Source: Anisus vortex
Lineage: Eukaryota > Mollusca > Gastropoda > Planorbidae
Assembly: GCA_949126835.1 (NCBI GenBank)
Contig: OX421497.1
Coordinates: 19,988,409-20,052,408 of the forward strand
Direction: 5' to 3'
Length of the DNA: 64,000 nt
Shown here: positions 24,789-36,099 of the stretch, one piece after another
Layout: each line of letters starts with the position of its first letter
Position numbering within the stretch: the first letter of the stretch is position 1
Notes under the pieces: model-generated
What the model saw: only the letters and a program-made list of their open reading frames with translations
Told to the model about the DNA's origin: nothing
Databases searched by the model: none
Made by a program: the position numbers and the translations under genes

Positions 24789-25598
24789 ATAGCGACTCAG
24801 CTACAGCGGACTCTTTCCGAACAAACAAACATAATGAAAGGTAATTTGTTGAATACAAGTGTAATGTACAACATTACATTCATCAATTATTCTGCTTGTA
24901 TGTTCACAAATGTAGATCCATTACTTTTTAAAGTGGCTTTTGAAACAATGGTCTGTCTAGACACTTGATACTAAAATGGTTTATCTACAATGTCCTATTT
25001 AAATACAGTCTCATCATTATTGATTAGTAAAAACAAAAAATAAAAAAAATGGGTATATAAAATTGTCTAGAAAAAAAAAGTCTACAAAAGTTATCTAAAC
25101 TACAAGGTTGCTGGTGTGTTTCCTGACTTGTACCAAACCAGGTTAATGAACCATACTTCTGTTTACAAAGCCGTGAAAGTGTGCTTTGTCGGATTTTCCC
25201 GTTACTGGAGTTGATGGATATTAATGGGACGGGGGAGAGACGAGAAAAGTGGCACAAAGTCTAAGCTACAAATTTGCCAGAGAAATGAACCTTTAGCTCC
25301 TTGTCGTCTGGTGTACGCTGTATCGATACGTCTTTATCGAAATAAAGTTGATCTGAAAGAACGATAAATAGGGATAATCGAATCTGTTGATTTCCTTTTT
25401 TGTTTGAAAATGCAGGGAATCGATTTTGTTTTCTTCTTGATCAACTTAGCCATTAATCAGTGTTAGTAATGTTGAGTCTATAGAGAGGGGGAGGATGAAA
25501 GATACGTCTACAGACAAGCACATCACTCTCTTTCAACCTCTCTCTCTCTCTCTTCGAAACAAAACAACTAAACAAAAAAGCTCTGCATTTAGGGAACA
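24789..25598. other. No recognised gene
   Basis: A plus-strand stretch at about 25097-25214 has an ordinary-looking frame (contains VAGVFPDLYQTRLMNHTSVY) ending in TGA. It has no clear splice acceptor and no family match. The rest is AT-rich. Confidence 0.3.
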
Positions 25599-26823
25599 TA
25601 AACAACTACATATGGAATATAGGACACATAGAAATTATAGAACAGATAGAGACTATAGAACATATAGAGACTATAAAACATAATAAATATAGAGACTATA
25701 GAACATATAGAGACTATAAAACATAATAAATATAGAGACTATAGAACATATAGAGACTATAGAACATATTAGAGACTATAGAACATATAGATACTATAGA
25801 ACATATAGAACATATAGAGACTACAGAACATATTGTGACTATAAAACATAATAAATATAGATACTATAGAACATATAGAGACTATAGAACATATTGAGAC
25901 AATAGAACACATAGAGACTATATAACATAATAAATATAGAGAATTTAGAACATATTGAGACTATAGAACATAAATTATAGAGACTATAGAACACATAGAG
26001 ACTAAAGATCATATAGAGTTTATAGAACATATAGATACTATAGAACAAATAGAGATTATAGAACATATAGAGACTATAGAACTTATAGAAACAATAGAAC
26101 ATATAGTGACTATATATTATATAAAGACTTTAGAACATATGGAGACTATAGAACATATAGAGACTTTAGAACATATGGAGACTATAGAACATATGGAGAC
26201 TATAGAACATATAGAGACTTTAGAACATATGGAGACTATAGAACATATAGAGACTTTAGAACATATGGAGACTATAGAACATATAAAGACTATAGAACAT
26301 ATAGAGACTTTAGAACATATGGAGACTATAGAACATATAGAGACTTTAGAACATATGGAGACTATAGAACATATAGAGACTGTAGAACATATGGAGACTA
26401 TAGAACATATAGAGACTTTTGAACATATGGAGACTATATAACATATAGAGACTTTAGAACATATGGAGACTATAGAACATATAGAGACTTTTGAACATAT
26501 GGAGACTATATAACATATAGAGACTTTAGAACATATGGAGACTATAGAACATATAGAGACTGTAGAACATATGGAGACTATAGAACATATAGAGACTGTA
26601 GAACATATGGAGACTATAGAACATATAGAGACTTTTGAACATATAGAGACTATAGAACATATAGAGACTATGCAACATATAGATACTAGGGAAGATATAG
26701 AGACTATAGAAAATGTAGATACTATAAAACATAGAGACTATAGAATAGATAGTTCTGCTATTGAAAATATAGTTACTATAGAAAATATAGATACTATAGA
26801 ACATATAGAGACTATATTTAATG
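25599..26823. repeat. Minisatellite, 18-bp unit, about 65 copies, with 36-bp higher order
   Basis: Tandem 18-mers of the type AGAACATATAGAGACTAT. From about 26128 the array has a 36-bp higher-order unit in which ATATAGAGACTTTAGAAC alternates with ATATGGAGACTATAGAAC. The earlier part (25600-26100) is more irregular, with insertions such as ATAATAAATATAG. Open frames on both strands (THIETLEHMETIEH-like) follow from the unit length being divisible by three. Confidence 0.95.
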
Positions 26824-26907
26824 TAAAGTCAATTTAGAATAAAGGCTTTAAAGAATATTAAATCTAGGACATATAGACAATTGAATATAAAAGACTATTG
26901 TGTCTAA

Positions 26908-26911
26908 TATA

Positions 26912-26957
<46 letters not shown>

Positions 26958-27031
26958 TATTAATATGTTCTCTAGTCTCTATATGTTCTATAGTTTCAAT
27001 ATGTTCTTTATATATATATATATATATATAC
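26908..27031. repeat. TA microsatellites around an inverted scrap of the 18-bp unit
   Basis: Two TA runs (26908-26953 and 27010-27031) flank GTTCTCTAGTCTCTATATGT. That is the 18-bp array unit in the opposite orientation to 25599-26823. Confidence 0.85.
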
Positions 27032-27118
27032 GACAAGCACAAGGAATAAGCCAGACTTTATAATTTATGGCAAATTTGTTGTATACTATATGAAAGATAT
27101 TTTTTTTATCCCTAAACC

Positions 27119-27721
27119 TTAACGGTTTGGACTACTGTAACTCTCTTCTGGCCGGCCTTCCTGCCGCTTCCATTCAAGGACTCCAACGCGTTCAAAACTG
27201 CGCTGCCAGACTAGTCCTAAAGAAGAAGAAGTCCGACCACATTTCACCTCTGCTCTACTCTCTGCACTGGCTCCCTATTCAAAATAGGATTTTATATAAA
27301 CTCGCATCTCTATGCTATAAATGCCTCAATGACTCTGCCCCTGATTATCTAATTTCCTGTCTGGAAATATATACAAAACCACGCCCACTTCGATCGGCTG
27401 CTCACAAACTCAATTTGACGATCCCGCGGACAAAACTCGTGACAGCTGGTCAGCGGGCCTTCACCTACTCCGGCCCCTCCGCATGGAACACCCTGCCACT
27501 CCAGCTGCGACAAAGCTCGAACTTTAATCTTTTCAAGACCGGACTTAAGACTCACCTGTTTATTATTGACTCCTAGCCCACTTACATTTTTAAACATTTG
27601 TCTGTTATTGTTTCTTCGTTAATTGTAATTGTAATTGTAAATGTAATTGTTAAGCGCATAGAACTGATTGCGGGATATGCGCTATATAAGCTTCATTATT
27701 ATTATTATTATTATTAACGGT
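27119..27721 (+). mobile_element. 5'-truncated LINE (CR1/L2-like) with target-site duplication
   Basis: Direct repeats TTAACGGT lie at 27119-27126 and 27714-27721. Between them are the last 150 codons of a LINE, a short 3' region (contains AAGCGCATAGAACTGATTGC and GGGATATGCGCTATATAAG) and a (TTA)n/(ATT)n tail at about 27693-27713. A microsatellite-like 3' tail, 5' truncation and an 8-bp duplication are what target-primed reverse transcription by a CR1/L2-type element leaves. Part of the 3' duplicate overlaps the TTA tail, so its exact length is uncertain by 2-3 bp. Confidence 0.85.
27127..27576 (+). pseudogene. LINE reverse-transcriptase C-terminal region (CR1/L2-like), open but truncated
   Basis: An uninterrupted 149-codon frame begins with DYCNSLLAGLP. 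It continues through LQRVQNCAARLV, LHWLPIQNRILYKLASLCYK, GQRAFTYSGPSAWNTLPLQL and ends in LKTHLFI. These are the standard landmarks, in order, of the region after the RT palm in CR1/L2/Rex-type LINE ORF2 proteins. The palm with its YADD motif and the endonuclease are missing because of the 5' truncation, so it cannot make an active enzyme. The intact frame indicates a fairly recent insertion. The first ATG is just an internal methionine, not a real start. Confidence 0.85.
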
Positions 27722-28330
27722 CGTTGTGAAGTGGAGGGGGGAGAAATGATGGACACTGAGTGTCCATTAATCCTTTCATTGGGCTTGACGGCACCTATCT
27801 CCTCTCCAATATATTTTGCCAATGTTTAATTCGACGTTACGGTTTCATACATGTGATCATAAAGACTTATTAGAAGACAGACAGTGTTTATTCTAAATGA
27901 ACTCTATTCATTCTGTGTTCAAATAACCTTGGTTAAGGATAAAGGTTAAAGGATAGGGAAATGTTTTGTGTGTGTGTGTGGGGGGGGGGGATAGGAAAGA
28001 CTACTAGCCGTTTAAATGACCACGAGTAACGCCCCTTTAGATGTTGCAGACGCCAACGCCAATATGACACGTGATATGTCAGACGGTAGACATATTATGC
28101 CAATCAGTGTTTAGGTTAATGCGTGTGTGTATGTGTGTGTGTATGTGAGTGTGTGAGTGTGTGTGTGTGTGTATGTGTGTGGGTGTGTATGTGTGATTGA
28201 GCGTGTGTTAACGAGATATTGTCCGTAACGGGCGCAGATAAAAAAGAAAAGGATCCTGGGATAGCTTGTGATATCATTGAAGGAGAAATTAAAACAATCC
28301 TAAAGAAACATCAAAACCTGAATCTAACAC
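27722..28330. other. No gene; GT-rich stretch
   Basis: Contains a short G-tract (27981-27990) and an imperfect GT microsatellite (28121-28206). No coding family was recognised. Confidence 0.45.
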
Positions 28331-29475
28331 CAATTCTTCTGTATAACACCATTTAGTGAAGTATCTTGTTATTTCCAATTCTCCTGTATAACATTTATTG
28401 AAGTATCTTGTTATTTCCAATTCTTTTGTATAACATTTAGTGAAGTAACTTGTTATTTCCAATTCTTTTGTATAACATTTAGTGAAGTATCTCGTTATTT
28501 CCAATTCTTTTGTATAACATTTATTGAAGTAACTTGTTATTCCCAATTCTTCTGTATAGCATTTAGTGAAGTATCTTGTTATTTCCCAATTCTCCTGTAT
28601 AACATTTAGTAAAGTATGTTGTTATTTCCAATTTTCCTGTATAACATTTAGTGAAATATCTTGTTATTTCCCCATTCTCCTGTATAACATTTAGTGAAGT
28701 ATGTTGTTTTTTCCAATTTTCCTGTATAACATTTAGTGAAGTATGTTGTTATTTCCAATTCTTCTGTATAGCATTTAGTGAAGTATCTTGTTATTTCCCA
28801 ATTCTCCTGTATAACATTTAGTAAAGTATGTTGTTATTTCCAATTTTCCTGTATAACATTTAGTGAAATATCTTGTTATTTCCCAATTCTCCTGTATAAC
28901 ATTTAGTAAAGTATGTTGTTTTTTCCAATTTTCTTGTATAACATTTAGTGAAGTATGTTGTTATTTCCAATTCTTCTGTATAGCATTTAGTGAAGTATCT
29001 TGTTATTTCCCAATTCTCCTGTATAACATTTAGTAAAGTATGTTGTTATTTCCAATTTTCCTGTATAACATTTAGTGAAATATCTTGTTATTTCCCAATT
29101 CTCCTGTATAACATTTAGTGAAGTATGTTGTTTTTTCCAATTTTCTTGTATAACATTTAGTGAAGTATGTTGTTATTTCCAATTTTCCTGTATAACATTT
29201 AGTGAAGTATGTTGTTATTTCCAATTTTCCTGTATAACATTTAGTGAAGTATGTTGTTTTTTCCAATTTTCTTGTATAACATTTAGTGAAGTATGTTGTT
29301 ATTTCCAATTTTCCTGTATAACATTTAGTGAAGTATGTTGTTATTTCCAATTTTCCTGTATAACATTTAGTGAAGTATGTTGTTATTTCCAATTCTCCTG
29401 TATAACATTTAGTGAAGTATGTTGTTATTTCCAATTCTCCTGTATAGCATTTAGTGAAGTATCTTGTTATTTCCC
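28331..29475. repeat. Minisatellite, 42-bp unit, about 27 copies
   Basis: The 42-bp unit contains CCAATTCTCCTGTATAACAT and TTAGTGAAGTATGTTGTTAT. Copies differ by CTCCTG or TTTCCTG or CTTCTG, by GTATCT or GTATGT, and by an occasional extra C. The extra C shifts the frame, so long open frames appear only where it is missing (for example 29075 onward). Blocks of about five units recur (28545-28760, 28750-28970, 28960-29150), a higher-order duplication. Confidence 0.95.
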
Positions 29476-31499
29476 ATTTTACAGTTTAATATTCATTGCT
29501 TGTGTCCCCTGCATGCAACATGGTCATCCCATCCTACTCAAACTTCCGCCACTACATAAAGGGAAGGAAAATCAATAAACATTGAATGCGCATGAAACCA
29601 AAGATAACTCCTATTTCAATGGTAAATACAATTTCAGCTTTATGGTTAGTCTTCCCTTTTATACAATATAGAATTTCCACCGTTAATAGAATGTTGGTCT
29701 TTAAAATGGTTTTGAATCACTAATAGACATGTCTGGTCATAAATAGAATTGTAAATCAAGTTTGGGGTTTGAGTAGGAAGTGTGGATGATGGAAAGTTTG
29801 ATTCAAAATAATACCGTTATAATATTGTTGACTTCAGCATTTTCAGAATGCCGATGTTTGCGGTTATTGGTGTGTTTGTTAGCCACCCGATCGGCATAAG
29901 AAGAAGCGTACTCTTGTATAGTAAACCTTAAGGCCTCGGCTCGGATGTATGAATAGTTTATATGATATGGTTGAGACCTAAAAAAAAAGTACTATAGGAC
30001 CATATACTATACACTATATAGCTCAACACATTATAAATGAATGTCATTAATTTAATGTATATGTACACGTCTCAATATTACAATGTTGTTGATAATTTTA
30101 CAGATTTCTACATAAAGGCCAAATAAATGTCAAAAAAATTTTTACCATCCAGTTTAAAAATACATATTTGACTTTTCATTTCTTAGGTCTAATTTTAATT
30201 AAGAACATCCATGGAACTATCTATAAAATATACTTTAATTTAATTTACTCTTTTTATTACATAACTGGACAAGAGATAATAGTCAATTCTCAATAGGTTT
30301 GCTTTGTGTTTAAATTATATAAAGACTATTACAATTACGTCTGGTAGACTATTACTAATCCTTAGTATATAGGTTAATAAACGGTAAAATTGCAACGATT
30401 TCTATTGCTACAACACACAAAAAAACTTAATGCAAAAAAAGGTTAACAAAGCTTGAAAACTATCTAAAATTATATTTCTATGTTTATTAAAAGACGAGTT
30501 ACTGATGACCGCGTAACCATTAACGCGGCAAGTTTTGGTCTCCATAATAAATGTTTTTCATTTAAAACTATTTCTGAATGTTTAATTTTTTTTAACAGTT
30601 CACTCTCTAGCGCTTGGTCTAAAGCTTTCATATACTCATAATATGAGTATTATAGTATTATAGTAATTATAGTACTCATTGTCTAAAAATAAAGAAATAG
30701 ATAATATGATTACAATAAAAGAGACTATAGCACATATATAGAAAATATAACTTATAGAGACTATAGAACACATAGAACATATTGTGTCTACAGATAAATA
30801 CAAAGGATTCATAAGGATTCCTTTTTCTTCTTGCCTCGACTCCATTGCGCATACCTAAAATGTAACCCCGTTGCTGGAATACATTTTAAAAATGAAAAGG
30901 TCTTTACAATAATGTTCAATATTCTCAAATATTTCTTGGCGGTCTAATCGAGCTTTCGGTAATACAACATGGGATGCTATAAAACAACCAGCGACCACGC
31001 GCCATTGGCTGGCGAATACCATGTGACAGAGGGAACAGCCAATAGGAGCCTATCTGGACGTGGCCATGCTGTCGGGCGCTGATAAGCCGGAAGCAGGCGA
31101 CTCGCCGTAAATGTTTAAAGCCTGCAGACGAGAATACCATGCCCGGATATATCTGGAAAATTCGATAGGGCCCGAGAGTGTACCAGGACAATCATAATTT
31201 ACCTCACAAAGCCATCTCAATGTCATCAAGTTAAAACACGGACTTGCTTCGATGGACAATAGATCGGCCAGCCGATATTCATGTGGCGAGATGAAGCTGA
31301 GATCAAAGAGTCTCATGTTAATATACACTTTCGACAGTGTGAAATCGGACATTATTTCACACTCAATTCCTTGTACAATCTACTTAGCCATATCTCTCTC
31401 TCTCTCTCTCTCTCTACATATTAAAGACCCGCCTTCTGTAAATTAAAATTATTAGCAGTAAAATTATGATAGATTCTCGGGTATGATATTTTCAATTAG
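29476..31499. other. No recognised gene; CCAAT-containing GC-richer island
   Basis: Mostly AT-rich. About 30940-31350 is GC-richer, with CCATTGG (31002-31008), AGCCAATAGG (31037-31046) and TATAAAA (30978-30984). Its minus strand is open for 100 codons (31352-31050) with ordinary composition, but no family was recognised. A (TC)n run lies at 31390-31416. 30710-30790 carries stray AGAGACTATAGAACA motifs like the 18-bp array at 25.6 kb. Confidence 0.35.
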
Positions 31500-32163
31500 C
31501 ATAATTAATGAAATAACACGTGGGATTTATCTTGAATATTTATCTGAGGCAGGTGTTGACAGAGGTTTGAAATCAAAGTGTTACTCTCCAGATTTCTGAG
31601 CCATATAATAAAACCGATTTTATGTTGCTGTTAAATATCTTGAGTTCTTGTACTGTGGATAAGGAACCCTTTTTCTAGACAGGTCCTATGGAGATAAATG
31701 CGTATCTGGCCGATCCAATTCTGTTTGTTTATGTTGCTATTTTAGTTTAGTTTAGACATTTTCTTGGACCAGTCTTCTTTTATATATGTTGTTGTTACTG
31801 GGCTAGTATGCATATGTCGTCTGCAAAGTTGACCACTTATAGGTAGGCTTGGGACCATTGGGTTCCAGTCTTACAGAGTTTATTTCTCGGCTGTATGTAT
31901 AACTTATCAGGTGACATCTTCGTTAAGTTATTGGATAGGGGAGATATAGACTTGTGGAACGCAGTAGTATTTTTTTTAGTAATTCCCAAATGGTGTCTCT
32001 GTTAATAGCTTGTCTGAGGTCAACAAAGTTAAAGTATATTTTTTTGTTTCCACTCCTGGCACTGTTCAATAATTATTCGTAAGATAACGGCCAAAGAAAT
32101 CGATGGGCAGTACTTTTCAAAGATCACTTAAATAGATCCACTGCAGCTGAAAAACCAGATATT
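31500..32163 (-). pseudogene. Decayed LINE reverse transcriptase (palm and C-terminal part)
   Basis: On the minus strand, allowing frameshifts and stops, the landmarks of a non-LTR retrotransposon RT appear in order. They are RIIIEQCQEW (about 32075), INRDTIWELLKK (about 32000), VNFADDICILA (about 31800-31832, carrying the catalytic FADD motif) and LKIFNSNIKSVLLYGSEIWR (about 31590-31650). The last is the region after the palm in many endonuclease-RT LINEs. At least three frame changes and several stops show it is long dead. The hAT element at 32172 directly abuts its upstream side. Confidence 0.65.
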
Positions 32164-32171
32164 CCCTAAAC

Positions 32172-33256
32172 CATAGGTTCTCAACGGGGGCGATATCGCC
32201 CCCCCGAGGGGCGGTGAGAAGCTTTAGGGGGGCGCTGACATTCCCGGGGGCGATTGGGGGGCGGTGAAGGGAAATAGGGCGGTACAAACGTACCTAATAT
32301 AATTGAAACACATCAGCTATATGAATCGATCAGTTTTTGGATGAAATATGATGTAAACGCAAGTGCTGGTAAATATCTGATATCCCCCAACAATACATAT
32401 TATTAAACTACCGGTAATAACAAATAGGAATCGCAATGACTTTTCGATGAAGTAGGGGTCAGTATTTGGCAAATATAGTGTGCGGCTGGCTGGTCCTATT
32501 GTTAGCTCACCGGACTGTCTCCCTAACAAATGCTAATTTAAATGATATTTTGATCTCAGTTTTACCCAGATTTCCTTTATTCCGTTTACATTGTTATGGT
32601 ACATCTGTCTAATACCGTTAAGCGGTATAGATACGTAGTAATCATACAAACTGGGTAGTTATTGTAATGCTTGAAAATATACATATAAATTATTTAGTCA
32701 TATAATATTTATTTAATTTTCAAATACTTTTTACAGTTTGATCATTTCACAGTTATAAATTATGTAAGCCATTTATTTTTTTTTTAAAGAAAAAATACAG
32801 AAATATTAGCTCCAATGAAACGGGTTAATTATCTCCCTTTAAACAAATGTTTCCACATTTGATTCAATAGTGATGCCGAACAAGTTCTGTTTTGTAATAT
32901 AACAAATATTACTGATTATTATTATTTCTTTATATACATTCAACATTATGGTATTCATAACAATATTTAGTTATTAGAGGATTAAGATAATTTACGTTAA
33001 ACAGTTGTAAATAAACATTTCCTGCATTAATTGTTTTGTCCATTTAATGAGTTTATATGTTCAACATTAATAATTACAGAAATTACATGATATAGTGCTA
33101 TTAAATAAGTCTCCTATTTTCTCAATAATAATACAAATAAATTTGTTTTAGAATTAATTATTTTGTGATTAATAAAAAATAAGTTGAGGGGGGGGGCGGT
33201 GAGCGAAAATTTTTTTTGAAAGGGGGCGGTGAGCCGAAAAAGGTTGAGAACCTAAG
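32172..33256. mobile_element. Non-autonomous hAT element, CATAGGTTCTCAAC family, copy 2
   Basis: Left end CATAGGTTCTCAAC and right end GTTGAGAACCTAAG are inverse of each other. The flanks CCCTAAAC (32164-32171) and CCCTAAAA (33257-33264) agree at 7 of 8 bases. The left subterminal palindrome around GGGGGCGATATCGCCCCC is intact. The interior from about 32610 to 33175 matches the minus-oriented hAT interior at 59330-59890, although that element has different ends. No transposase remains. Confidence 0.87.
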
Positions 33257-33326
33257 CCCTAAAAAGAGACAGAACTTACTACAAATAACACTCCCCCCCC
33301 CCCCCTTGTTGAAAAAAAAAAAAAAA

Positions 33327-33660
33327 GAAATCACCAAGGCACGGAATTTGCTAAAAGATAAAAGCAGCTGGTCCTGGTGGAATACTATCAGAAGCTCTTT
33401 AAACAGACCCAGCAACAAAAGCAGATATGTTACTTCAACTTCTCTAGAAAATCTGGGCAGTACCGTTAGACTGGAAGAAAGGTCACCTAGACAAAATCAC
33501 AAAGGAAGGAGATCCGGGGCTCTACAAATACTGATGCGGTAAAATGTTACTATCTGTTACCAGCAAAGTGCTAACCCGCTTCGTACTAAAGAGAGTTTTA
33601 CAGAACCAATAGCAGAAGACTCAGACTTCAGACTCGGGTTTAAAACTATAAGCAAATTAG
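33327..33660 (+). pseudogene. Decayed LINE reverse transcriptase (N-terminal RT part)
   Basis: Plus-strand frames, combined over frameshifts, give AAGPGGILSEAL, TKADMLLQLL, KIWAVPLDWKKGHL, ITKEGDPGLYKY and LLSVTSKVLTRFVLKRVL. This is the order at the start of a LINE RT domain: the AAGPDGI-like motif, the W..A..P.DWK segment, then the SV..KV..R.....R helix. Stops within the frame and a shift after about 33355 show decay. It lies in opposite orientation to the RT remnant at 31500-32163. Confidence 0.65.
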
Positions 33661-33782
33661 GATTAATATTAACAAGTAACAATAGTTGTAGATAGAAAGA
33701 ATAATGTTCTAATGTTGTCAAGAGTTATAAAGAGGTTCTTTCCAAACCACGGGATGCTGCAGGGATGTAAAGCCAAAGGAAT

Positions 33783-34009
33783 CAGACTGTTAAACATAAC
33801 GTAGCACTGTCACTGTCGTAACATTCTGTCAATGGTTCTGTAGAGTTCATTGAATCTCTAGAAGCAAAGAGTTTGTCGTAAGCCGCACGATAAACGGAGC
33901 AGGATTGGATGATAGCTCCTGAATCTGTCTCAGACATTCCACACATACGATTCGCAATGGTTCTAATACCTTGCCTCCGGCACATGTGTGTCAAGTCCAA
34001 GTAAAAAGA
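33783..34009 (-). CDS. Possible terminal exon of a small cysteine-rich protein (unrecognised)
   Basis: A minus-strand frame runs from just after a TAA (34012-34010) to a stop near 33783. Its composition is typical of real protein. It contains MCRRQGIRTIANRMCGMSET, then IIQSCSVYRAAYDKLFASRD, then TECYDSDSATLC, giving six cysteines in about 70 residues. The spacing would suit a small secreted domain, but no family was identified. There is no good start codon. A splice acceptor would have to lie between about 34009 and 33960, and none is strong. No upstream exon was found. It could be a host exon, a pseudogene or chance. Confidence 0.25.
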
Positions 34010-34012
34010 TTA

Positions 34013-35982
34013 TCTTTTGAGTCTGAAGGGGCATATTGTAACATACGTGTATATTTCCTTTTCTCTTTCTGTGATATTGTTGTTTATTATATTTCATTAA
34101 TTAGATCTAGTTAACGACAGTTTTATGCTGTAACCGCTGCTTCATATTCCCTATAGATCTACTACAATTAGTAAATGGTTATCTGAAGAAATAAATGGAT
34201 CCATTCGTGCCATATTGGGCCGATTCTATTGGATTACGTTAGGGGGATTTCTGACTTAATTCGTCAAAGTATGTGGGTTTCTTAGAGTATACGGAGCTCC
34301 TGACATTATGCTGGCAACACAATCCTTTCGTATGATAGATCACGTTGAACTTTGAGGCTCTGCTTTAAATTCTGCTGTTGTAACTTTACTATTACTTTGG
34401 GTAATACATCTGCCACTGCAATTCCCACCAAGAGCATGCTAAATTTAATAGCGTGGATAGCAGCGCTATAAGAAATAACCATTATTATTATTAATCCAAT
34501 TTTCATTTAACTTTTTTTTTAGCGTAGTATTTTTACATTGTAGCTGGTTGTGTCCCCTTGTTTCTTCTGTAGTCTACCACAAAATACCAACAACAAGATC
34601 AAAAACTCAACAAAGTTTTTTTCCACTTGTCAATATTCCTTTAAACTCTAGACTCTAAACAATAAAACCACAACTAATGATTGGGTGAGCTAAATGGCTT
34701 TACTTTTATTACGTTTTAAAAGGGCGTGACATAAAAAAATTATCCAATCAAGTGCAACCTGTTGGAAGATGTGTTTGAAATAATCCTAAAGAAATAGTTA
34801 TCTAATCAAGTGCAACCTATTAGAAGATGTGTTTGAAATAATCTGTAAGTAGGTCTACTAGTTATCAAAGTGAATGTAAATGATGTGTGTTTATGTTTAA
34901 ACAACTTTTGTTGTTTTTAATCAAAGAGATTGCATGGCCAGCACAAATCTCAGCAGACACTTCAAAAACCCGCACATGTAAGAATTCTACCAGACTGGGC
35001 CGACTTGGGAATACATCAGAACAAAATACAGGCGTTTATCAGTAGGAAATATAAAAGCGATTCAATTCGAAAAAAAAAATTCTGTGGTAATCGTAAATGT
35101 TTATTCTATATCAATCATAATGTTCATTTTTTATGTTTTTTTAATCCATATCGAGAACAAATATTATTGACAACATGTGCGTACGTTATTAAACGCAAAC
35201 AAACAAACAAACGACAGAAGCGTCCATTCAATATCATGTCATTGACATGTCAATCAAAATAAACGTTTTCTGAGCTAGTACAAACATCAAGCCTGAAATA
35301 TCCCGGTTTTATAGATATACAAACAAAGTTTCCTATTTGTTTTAAAATAGTTATAATTGAATTAGATTTACATCAGCAAGAAATGTTGACATATTTGTTG
35401 CTTGTTGTTTGTTTGATAGTTTGTTGTTTCTGTTTTCGATCATGTTTCACTCGGTTGTTAATTTTGTGTGCCAGATGTTGTTTTTTTTTTAAATTTATGT
35501 TTATTCATGTTTCTTATGTTTGTTTGTTTGAAGGTTCAACTGTAAAGAGTCAACGTAATCAATGTGTCCTTCATTACATGAAACAGGACTCGACTTTTGT
35601 CCTCACAAAATTATGTGGGAGAAACAAGCTGATCTCCCCCCTCGTGGATGGTGGATACAAGAGTGGATTCAATTCAATCTGATTCTATCAGCCATACAAA
35701 TAGATCATTAACAGTTAAACTGGGTTGTGCGCGGGTGTGGGGATGGGCTGAGAAAGCTGAGACTATTTTGTGACGTTGTGGCTGAATTTAATTCAAGAAC
35801 CCTTTGTACCTTTCTGCTGGTTGACTCCGAACAGAAGGACTGATTACGTCATTGGAACATTAATTGAAAGTAAAGGTAGAATGTATAAAAGAAATTGATA
35901 CAAAAGCTTGAGTAATTAACCCTTGGACTTGGTTTATTAGATTGTATTTATTCTTCTTGTTACTAATAAAATGAAACTAGTT
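34013..35982. other. No recognisable gene
   Basis: AT-rich DNA with the 58-bp duplication listed separately. The open frame at 34930-35262 has no recognised domain. Its first part contains GCATGGCCAGCACAAATCTC, faintly like the SINE body. Confidence 0.4.
34740..34855. repeat. 58-bp tandem duplication
   Basis: Two adjacent copies of a 58-bp segment beginning TTATCCAATCAAGTGCAACC and TTATCTAATCAAGTGCAACC. They differ at several positions in the second half. Confidence 0.9.
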
Positions 35983-36099
35983 ATAAAGAGGAGGGGTCGG
36001 CAACCTACGGCACGCGTGCCAAACTTGGCACGCATAGCGATTATCAACGACACGAGAGAGACATCTAAGAGGTTTTTTTATTGATAAAAAAACATTTTC

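Noticed and set aside
34306..34506. 66-codon minus-strand frame with a hydrophobic segment
   Set aside because: No start context, family or neighbouring exon; its length is within chance for AT-rich DNA.
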